A stretch of DNA of 64,000 bases from Meghimatium bilineatum (taxonomy: Eukaryota; Mollusca; Gastropoda; Stylommatophora; Philomycidae), in contig CM067310.1 of assembly GCA_034231615.1 (NCBI GenBank), positions 2,458,010 through 2,522,009 of the forward strand, given 5' to 3'. How positions within the stretch are numbered: position 1 is the first letter of the stretch; every line of letters begins with the position of its first letter. A program made the position numbers and the translations under genes. Of this stretch, positions 34,901 through 45,744 are shown one piece after another. The notes beneath the pieces were generated by a model. That model saw only the letters and a program-made list of their open reading frames with translations, ran no database searches and was not told the origin of the DNA.

Positions 34901-37900
34901 TTGACAAATGACACTCAGAGACACTAACGTTGTACTTGACAAATGACACTCAGAGACACTAACGTTGTACTTGACAAATGACACTCAGAGACACTAACGT
35001 TGTACTTGACAAATGACACTCAGAGACACTAACGTTGTACTTGACAAATGACACTCAGAGACACTAACGTTGTACTTGACAAATGACACTCAGAGACACT
35101 AACGTTGTACTTGACAAATGACACTCAGAGACACTAACGTTGTACTTGACAAATCACACTCAGAGACACTAACGTTGTACTTGACAAATGACACTCAGAG
35201 ACACTAACGTTGTACTTGACAAATGACACTCAGAGACACTAACGTTGTACTTGACAAATGACACTCAGAGACACTAACGTTATACTTGACAAATGACACT
35301 CAGAGACACTAACGTTGTGCTTGACAAATGACACGCAGAGACACTAACGTTGTACTTGACAAATGACACTCAGAGACACTAACGTTGTACTTGACAAATG
35401 ACACTCAGAGACACTAACGTTGTGCTTGACAAATGACACTCAGAGACACTAACGTTGTGCTTGACAAATGACACTCAGAGACACTAACGTTGTGCTTGAC
35501 AAATGACACTCAGAGACACTAACGTTGTGCTTGACAAATGACACTCAGAGACACTAACGTTGTGCTTGACAAATGACACTCAGAGACACTAACGTTGTGC
35601 TTGACAAATGACACTCAGAGACACTAACGTTGAGCTTGACAAATGACACTCAGAGACACTAACGTTGTGCTTGACAAATGACACTCAGAGACACTAACGT
35701 TGTGCTTGACAAATGACACTCAGAGACACTAACGTTGTGCTTGACAAATGACACTCAGAGACACTAACGTTGTGCTTGACAAATCGCACTCAGAGACACT
35801 AACGTTGTGCTTGACAAATGACACTCAGAGACACTAACGTTGTGCTTGACAAATGACACTCAGAGACACTAACGTTGTGCTTGACAAATGACACTCAGAG
35901 ACACTAACGTTGTGCTTGACAAATGACACTCAGAGACATTAACGTTGTACTTGACAAATGACACTCAGAGACACTAACGTTGTGCTTGACAAATGACACT
36001 CAGAGACACTAACGTTGTGCTTGACAAATGACACTCAGAGACACTAACGTTTCGTAATAAAACGTATCAGATTGCTATCCGAAAATCAATAACCAGAAAA
36101 ATGAACAACAAATACTTGGATTATGGTGAATGACAATGTGCCGGCACATCAATCCCTATTGATAAAGCAGTACCACACAAAGCACAATGTTATTACCCTG
36201 GAACAGCCAACTATTTTCTCTATCTTGCACTCGTTTTTATTTCTTGTTCCCTCGACTGAAATCCGCATGGAAAGTACAACGATTTAAGGATGCAGATGAC
36301 GTTATACCAATGCGACAGACAGTTTAGAAACTCAGTATACAAAATAACATAAAATTTAAATGTTCGACAAGCAAAATTATATAAAAACGAAATGTTTAAA
36401 CAATAAAATCACATAAAAACTATATATTTAACAAACAAAATCACATAAAAACTATATATTTAACAAACAAAATCACATAAAAACTAAATGTTTAAAAAAC
36501 AAAATCACATAAAAACTCTATATTGAACAAACAAAATTACATAAAAACTATATATTTAACAAACAAAATCACATAAAAACTAAATGTTTAAAAAACAAAA
36601 TCACATAAAAACTATATATTTAACAAACAAAATCACATAAAAACTAAATGTTTAACATATACAATTATATGAAAATTAAATGTATAATATATAAAATGTC
36701 GAAACGAACATCTGGTGAAGGTATGTCAACAGTTTGATGTTTCCTTACCTGTCCGAACATAGCGACGATAGATATGCCGTGTCGTCTGCCTAAAGCGTCT
36801 TCTATACTTGTGTACATCCGTGAATTCCAGTGAACAAATTGAATCTTAGAAATGAAAGTAGTGATCACGTGTCAGCATTGTGGTAGATGAAGAAGACAAG
36901 GCATGTGCAAACAAGACATAAGCACACTGTCATAAAGAGTTAAATATAGGGGGCACATCAATGCAGACCCGAATTCGAGTGCTGAGATGTTATATCGAAC
37001 CAATTCTTTTTTATGGATGTGAAGTATGGACTGTAAACAAAAAAATTCAAAGCGAATTAGAGGCTACAGAAATGTGGTTTCTGAAAGTGACTTAATTGTA
37101 ATCAGATTACTTAATATGGGCACATTTTGTTTCAACAAATCGACACGCTAAATGTGTAAATTATGTAACTTAACCAGCAAGTAACTTAACCAGCAAGTAA
37201 TTTAACCAGCAAGTAACTTAACCAACAAGTAACTTAACCAGCAAGTAACTTAACCAGCAAGTAACTTAACCAGCAAGTAACTTAACCAGCAAGTAACTTA
37301 ACCAGCAAGTAACTTAACCAGCAAGTAACTTAACCAGCAAGTAACTTAACCAGCAAGTAACTTAACCAGCAAGTAACTTAACCAGCAAGTAACTTAACCA
37401 GCAAGTAACTTAACCAGCAAGTAACTTAACCAGCAAGTAACTTAACCAGCAAGTAACTTAACCAGCAAGTAACTTAGTAGTTTGAGAGATCATCTTCAGG
37501 ATCTACTAAACAAATACATTTTATAAACAAGATGTCGCGTGATTCGAACCCGTGACATATTAAGCACAATGCGAATGGCTTAACCACTACGCCATGGAGA
37601 TCTAAAAAAATAATGATAAATAGAATAATGTTGAAGATGTCACTTATCTTATCTTTAAGATAATAGGTTCTCAGAATGTGTTAAAGAGGACATGATGACT
37701 AGCACTGCACAACTGGTGTCCATACCTCAATTGGAAACGATTTGTGATTGACTCTATGTTCAGAACCTCTGTCGCAATCTTTCCCCCAGTGAAATCTGAT
37801 TTCAGACAGTTCATACTCTGCATCATCAGCTAGTGGACCGCCGCACAGAACTGAGGATTATTCGCACATGTTGTGGTTAAACAAACAACAGATTTTAAAA

Positions 37901-40900
37901 AATATGCAAATGAAAGAGATGTGATAAAGATTTTATATAACTTTATAGAAAACTTGATTACATGTGGGAGTTCTACATAACTTTATAGAAAACTTGATTA
38001 CATGTGGGAGTTCTACATAACTTTATAGAAAACTTGATTACATGTGGGAGTTCTACATAACTTTATAGAAAACTTGATTACATTTAGGAGTTCTACATAA
38101 CTTTATAGAAAACTTGATTACATGTGGGAGTTCTACATAACTTTATAGAAAACTAGCCTACCTGTGGGAGTTCTACATAACTTTACAGTAAACTTTCCTA
38201 TATATTTTGTTTTAGGATTTGACTTAGGATAGGAGCTCTACAAATCTAAGGATATCTAACACTCTATTACACCATTTAAGGATTTCTATGATAAAAATAT
38301 AATCTAACTATATATATATTTAGATATACTGTTTTCATCAATAGCTACCACACCCCCGTTGTTGCTACGCCACTGTTTTCATCAGTAGTTACCACACCCC
38401 CCCCCTTGTTGCTACGCCACTGTTTTCATCAATATTAATATAAATTACGCCGACTCTCTCTTCATATCTCGGGGCAATCAAACTACTTGACGTGTTGTCA
38501 TGACAACGGAAGGTAAATAGTCAGTCAGATAAGATACACTATGTTACCGAAAGCAAATAAAAACACAACTTACCGCTTCGTCCAATCGATTCTATTCTCA
38601 AGCCGGAGTCAACTGATGGAATAAAATCATTCATTAATTGGATGAATAAACAACAATAACAATTCAGATCTGCTAAAGGAATATTAGATAGTGGCCTTCA
38701 CATGACTTTCAACAATATACAATTTATTAACAGAGTTCAAATATAAACAAATTACAATCAAGCTAAAAATGAAAATTATAAAACGCTGAATCTATTCTAT
38801 ATTAATTAATTAATTACATGGACAATAAACAAATAATTTGAAGACAGAATGTATGCCACTGAGATATGTATAGGTAGAAGAGTAGAGAGAACATCATGGA
38901 AGGAGAAGAAAACAAATACAGAGGTTCTAACAACACTTAATATGAAGAAATAATTATTACACGATCAGAAGATCAAGAAAATAAAATATGTTGGACATAT
39001 TAAAAGACATGACACCTTGTTGAAGATCTTATTTGAGGGTAAAGTCGTAGGGAGGCGAGAAAGAGGTAGGCAGAGATACAAGTGAGAGAGTGACATCGCA
39101 AGATGGACAGATTACAGTCTAGAAGAGTGCACCACCAAAACAAGAGAAAAGGGATGTTGGAGGTCTGTTGCAGCCAATTTTCGTTGCGGGGACAGCACTT
39201 GATGATGATGATGATGAACATAAATCGAGCATGCCTTTTGGGTCATGTTTTAAATTATTCCCTTGCATTTCATTGGTCTGCATTGGCAGGTGAGACCCAG
39301 CCACACAAAATATATAAATAGTCACCAAAGACAAGCACAACATGAATAATCAAAAACATCGCGTAAGAAAGTTGATTCTGTTTTGTTTTGATTGAAATTA
39401 TTTTCTTTTTTTATCTTTCTTCCTGTTTTATACCGATTGATTTATTGCAGTGTTATGGGTAGAAAAGCTCTCTGGAGACAGCCTGTTTGTGTGGTTCATA
39501 TATCCTTGGTCTCTCTGTCAATGCAGACCCGAATTCTAGTGCTGAGATGTTATATCGAACCAATTCTTTTTATGGATGTGAAGCATGGACTGTAAATAAA
39601 AAAATTCAAAATGAATTAGAGGTTACAGAAATGTGGTTTCTGAGAAGAATGATGAAAATACCATGGACATCTAAGAAAACTAATGCAGAGGTTCTCATTG
39701 ATGCTGGCGTAAAAATATAAATTACATCAAATATTAGGGGCAGACAGTCAAGGTTTCTAGGGCATGTGCTGAGAAGAACACAGTTTGAACACTTAATAAC
39801 AACTGGAAAGATCAAGGGGAGAAAAAAAAAGGGGACGACAAAGAGAAAAGTTACTAGATGGGCTTGTATCGTGGCACGGTAGAAGCTCACCAACCGAGCT
39901 TATTTACAACACAAGAGACAGAGAGTCGTAGAGAAACATGATCGCTTACGTCATTAGGCATAGCACTTGATTGATTGATATATCCTTGCTTTTTTTTATT
40001 GACTCTTTTATTTATATAATCCATCCTTAGCATGATTTGCTCCTGGCCTTGTATCTATCGTGTCTGTATAGTAATGCTTCTTGGGGGGCACTGCCTGATG
40101 GTAGCCTGGAAGCACATTAATCTGTTGTCTTCTGATGTAATCCAGGATTAGCATTGTTCTTGTTTGTCTTTTGGTATTTTCATTTCTGATTTTATCTCTT
40201 ATTGTTACTCTCATAATTCTACGTAGACATATCATATATATCGCAACAAGGTTTCTTTTGCCTCTTGTTGTTAGTGTCCATGTTTGACATTTGTAACATA
40301 AAGATGGTATGATGCTGCTTTATGTAGTGCAGTTTTGGTGTTCATGTTTAAATGTTTGTTTATAAAATTGGAGACATGCTCCAATATCTGCAATGCTATA
40401 TTGCACCCATGTTGTTGCATCTATGATGTTGTATCCATGTTGTTGTATCCATGTTGTTGCATCTATGATGTTGTATCCATGTTGTTGTATCCATGTTGTT
40501 GCATCTATGATGTTGCATCCATGTTTTTGCATCTGTTGCATCCATGTTGTTGCATCCATGTTGTTGCATCCATGTTGTTGCATCTGTTTTATTCATATTG
40601 TTGCATCCATGTTGTTACATCTATGTTGCATCCATATTGTTGCATCCATGTTGTTACATCTATGTTGCATCCATGTTGTTGCATCTATGTTGCATCCATA
40701 TTGTTGCATCCATGTTGTTACATCTATGTTGCATCCATGTTGTTACATCTATGTTGCATCCATGTTGTTGCATCCATGTTGTTACATCTATGTTGCATCC
40801 ATGTTGTTGCATCTATATTTCTAGTTTCTATGTTTCTAGTAAATCACTGACTGAGCAGCTGTGCAAGTATAGGAGAAAAGTAGAGTAACGATGGTTGATA

Positions 40901-43647
40901 GATTAGTCTCTTTCACCTTCCTGACAGAAAAGTAATTAGGTAGGTAGGTCGATAGCTATGTAGATATGTAGGTTTGTAGTTAAATATGAAGATAGGCAGG
41001 CGCATGCGGTTGTGTATGTGGGTATCACCAATGGCTCACTAGACAAACCAACCATGCAATAGAAAACCTTAGTAGATGACATGCCGTTATATTGAGGTTA
41101 TCTTCTTATAGAAGTTTCATGGCATGTCATCTATACAAACCCGAAGTCGTAACCTTCGATAACAGTTACTATGTTGTTCCGACAGACCGACGTTGTGCTT
41201 GAACTAGTTACGGGCACGGCGTGGGTGGGCGGAACAGCAAATAAACCTGTCGCAAGTGCCAGAGCTCTGCCCTGATGTCGACGTCTGTTTAGGCGGCATT
41301 GGACTCGAAACACCATCGAGTCGAATGGCTGCTGGAACAGAGGCCGGAGCACTTATGGGAATGCCCCACGTGCTGTGAGGCCAGTTTCTAATCAAGAATC
41401 AAGAAGAATAGGCAGGTAGGTAGACATTTGGGAAAATGAGTACACAGTAAGAAATGTAGGTAGGTAGTTAGTTAGTTAGTTAGGTATATACGTATGTATA
41501 TTGGGTAAATATGTATTTAGGGCGTAGGTATATAGGTAGGAAGGTAGACATAGAATCACGAACTTAGGTAGTAGTACAGACAGGTAGGTTTTTAGGTAGG
41601 TAGGCAGGTATGCAGACAGGCAGGTAAGTATATATTTGTAGGTGTGGAATTATGCAACTAATTAAGTAATTAGGTAGGTAGGCAAGTACACAGGTGTGTT
41701 AGTGGGTAGATAGGCCTATGTAGGCAGGTATGTAGGTAAGCAGGTACGTAGGCAGGAATATAGGTAGGAATGCAGGTCGGTAGATAGGTAGATAAATAAT
41801 CGAGAAAAGAAAACATTTGATGAAAAAACATATAGTTTGAGCTGAACTTGATACCCGCGGGTTGATATATTTTATTTACCTTGTTTTGGTCTTGGAAAGA
41901 CAACTAATGTATAGCCATTATTGAGAATTTCAGTCTCTCTTGAGATGGAATAAATAAACTTTAGCGGTTTAGTTATCAGTGATGGGTCGAAGACCGCGTC
42001 ATTGGAGATAAGGTCAATTGGTGATTGCTTGTTCCCGCTGGCATCCGGGTAGTACATTCCCCACTCCAAGCAGTCTGAAAGATAACAGAAACATGATATA
42101 TTATATTATTTTGGTGATATACTACATGATATATGATATTATATCTATATCTATATTGATATATAGATGGACAGATCTAGCAGTGTACACCCCCAAGGTT
42201 GGAGGTCTGTTGCCTCCGACCTCCGTTGCGGAGACGGCGCACAGTGATGATGTTGTTTACTTATATGAGTATACTGAGTTTTCATGTATGCACCTAGTCA
42301 TAGCCATCTAGGTACGCACAAGGACGAAGTACGGGTGTCACATAAAAGGTCGGTTGTTACCAAAAATAGTCAGGATTTGTTTCTAGAGTATTTACTGAGT
42401 CCTTCTCCAAAATATTATGCGTACTGATCCATGGCCATCTAGACATATAGAGGCCAAAGAACGGACGTCACAGAAAAAGTTATTTTTTAAGAAAAGAAAA
42501 AGTCGAAATTTAATTCTACATTGTTTGCCACATCTTTCTCCATAGCAGTCACGTGCTCAACTCCCTTAGCGTCACTCAAACTTGGATAACATCAATAATG
42601 TACTGAACGCCTTTAGCGTTACCCAAATACAATTTGGATGACAGCAGTCATGTGCCGAACTTCCTTAGCGTCACCCAAACTTGGATTAACAGTAATATTA
42701 ATATATACCAAGATACGTATATCAATATATACCAAAATATACCACGATATACCAATATATATCAATATATACCAAGATATACTATACATATATATATCAA
42801 TATTAAACCAAGAAATACCAATATGTATCATTTACCAAGAAATACCAATATATATCAATATATACCAACATATAATGTATATATATATATATTTCAATAT
42901 TTACCAAGAAATACCAATATATTTCAATATTTACCAAGAAATACCAATATATTTCAATATTTACCAAGAAATACCAATATATTTTAATATTTACCAAGAA
43001 ATACCAATATGTATATCAATATTTACCAAGAAATACCAATATATTTCAATATTTACCAAGAAATACCAATATATCATCATCATCATCAGGTGCCATGCCG
43101 GGTGGCGTAGGCGGTCATGGCTCTCCACAGCTCTCTGTCCACAGTATTATGTATCAAAGTCGTTGTTGTTTCTTTGCCGTGCCAGGTTGTCAAACTGTCT
43201 AATATTTTCTCACGTTGTCGCCCTCTGTCTCTGGTGCCTTCAATCTTGCCTGTTGTGATTATGTTCTCTAAACCTGCCTGTCTCATGAAGTGGCCAAAAA
43301 AAGAAGATTGCCTTTTTCTTATATTGTTGATTAATGTCCGTTTCGCATTTAACTCTTTTAACACCTCTACATTAGTTTTTCTGGCAGTCCATGGTATTCT
43401 CAGCATTCTTCTGTAGAACCACATCTCCGTTGCCTCCAATCTCCCACTTTCCAGTTTGTTTATTGTCCAAGACTCGCACCCATATGTTAGTATAGGGGTT
43501 ATATAGAACTGCAGAACTCTCTTTCTCACCTCTAATGACAAGGTCACATTACACAGTATATTTTTCATTTTTCTGAATGTTGTTTTTGCCTGTCCTATTC
43601 TGCATCTTATTTCTGTTGAACTTCTTCCATCTGCTGTTATAATACCA

Positions 43648-43679
<32 letters not shown>

Positions 43680-45581
43680 AGATATATCAAGATAGGAAGG
43701 TGCTGCACGAGATGAATGCACAAACCTGTTCTAGAGAAAAATCGTGAATCTGTACTCACTGCAGCGAAACTTGGAACAGAGTAATGACGTTTTGCTAATC
43801 ACTGGCAACACATGTTGTCACTTCTACTATTTTACATCAATCTAGACAAGATCTCATACAAGAAGTGACACCTACAAGCGAAGATGAACAACAAACTATC
43901 ACGAAATACAGTGTGCAGAAGATCATACATTAATCTACCACGATGGCACTAATCGCATCACAGTTCTTAAATGAAAATAAACAGCACAAAAACTGAAGCT
44001 ATGAGCTGTAAAACAAGTGCAAGAGTTTAGATACCTTGGAGGTATATTTACTGAACACTAGAAATTTGATCGAGAAATAGAGGCACGATGACACACAGGC
44101 AACGTCAGACGTCAGCTTACAACAGAAAAATGCCCGGATATAGAGCGAAAGGCCGGCCACGATCGACAACATCAAATATATTTTAGAGACACAATCTAAT
44201 TTCCACTTGAAGTCTTTCAACTGGCAAACAACAGAAATCATAGACTCCCCTTGGCGTCTCACGGCACACATGGTTAGAAAAGAAAGAAGGAAAGAGGAAA
44301 TACAGAATAACACACAAAAATCGACGTTTCTACTCAAATGACTATCAAGAACCCATTAACAACATACGGCGAAAAATAATGACTATTGACTTTCACATGA
44401 CAAAGCTAAATATAAACATGGATATATAGATATATTTATATTTAGATCTGCCGTGAAACGTAAACTCCAAAATCGTCGTATTTTTGGGGAATGTGTTCTG
44501 AATAAAGTACTTGTAACAGATACGTCGATTTGTGTGTGTGTGTTGTCATGTACGTTTCCAATAATTAGCATTCAGTCATTGCCCTGTTCAAAGGTTCGCC
44601 TAGAGAAAAAACGTGATTTCCGTTCAATTTGGTTTACAACGTGAAATAGCGGCTATTTTAAGTAGCAGCCGTTTCATTCTGTGACTCGTTATACATCTGT
44701 GTCTGTTTAGAAGAAGACGTGGAGGCCTGAAGAATGCTTAGATGGACAATATCAAAATGGATATGGTGTGAATTTTCCAAATTCATCATGATGCCATATA
44801 ATAGGGGTGCATGGAGATCTGTCTGCGTCATATGTCTCGGTGTAATACCTTTACGGCCCTAAATTCTAGTAGTCTCGATTCGTCTTGCCACTGGTTTCAA
44901 ATGCGGTCGGAAAAGATATTGAGGGTCCGAAAAGAGAGTGAGGTCCGACAAGAGAGTGAGGTCCGACAAGAGAGTGAGGTCCGACAAGAGAGTGAGGTCC
45001 GACAAGAGAGTGAGGTCCGACAAGAGAGTGAGGTCCGACAAGAGAGTGAGGTCCGACAAGAGAGTGAGGTCCGACAAGAGAGTGAGGTCCGACAAGAGAG
45101 TGAAGTCCGACAAGAGAGTGAGGTCCGACAAGAGAGTGAGGTCCGACAAGAGAGTGAAGTCCGACAAGAGAGTGAGGTCCGACAAGAAAGTGAGGTCCGA
45201 CAAGAGAGTGAGGTCCGACAAGAGAGTGAGGTCCGACAAGAGAGTGAGGTCCGACAAGAGATTGAGATGGACGCTTTGCTCATTAGAACTTCCTGGCGCT
45301 CTACAGTCAGAAAAAGGCACATCATCTAGTGAAAAGATGTGAAATGCAGCGGCTCAACATCGGAGAGTAGCTAGAAAGTCACGGGTAGATAGAAAACTAT
45401 CTACAGGGGTCATTCCATGCGCAAACTGCCCAAAGACATTTACGACCAGAATACGATGTATTAGCCATCTACGAACTCATTGTCAAGGACATAACTTAAA
45501 CTGAATTTCGGCCCAAAAGTGGATGTAACAAATGGTCCTCATCATGATGTGCTGCACGAACAAACAAGAAATAGGTATGTG

Positions 45582-45618
<37 letters not shown>

Positions 45619-45632
45619 GTTATTGTTATTGT

Positions 45633-45664
<32 letters not shown>

Positions 45665-45707
45665 TTGCTGCTGTTGCTGCTGCTGCTGCTGTTGCTGTTG
45701 CTGTTGC

Positions 45708-45744
<37 letters not shown>

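Larger units (their letters stand above)
40930..41800. repeat. Degenerate (TAGG)n tracts, CARP intron 2
   Basis: Two stretches (40930-41010 and 41405-41800) of decayed TAGG/CAGG tetranucleotide repeat flank a LINE 3' fragment and a small inverted repeat. Exon 2 follows at 41880. Confidence 0.75.

Noticed and set aside
34325..36052. CRISPR array
   Set aside because: Units are contiguous with no unique spacers, and the setting is a eukaryotic intron; the same holds for the other arrays.
44811..45342. SEVRQE-repeat ORFs
   Set aside because: Same artefact of an 18-bp unit; the array lies in an intron of the CARP gene.
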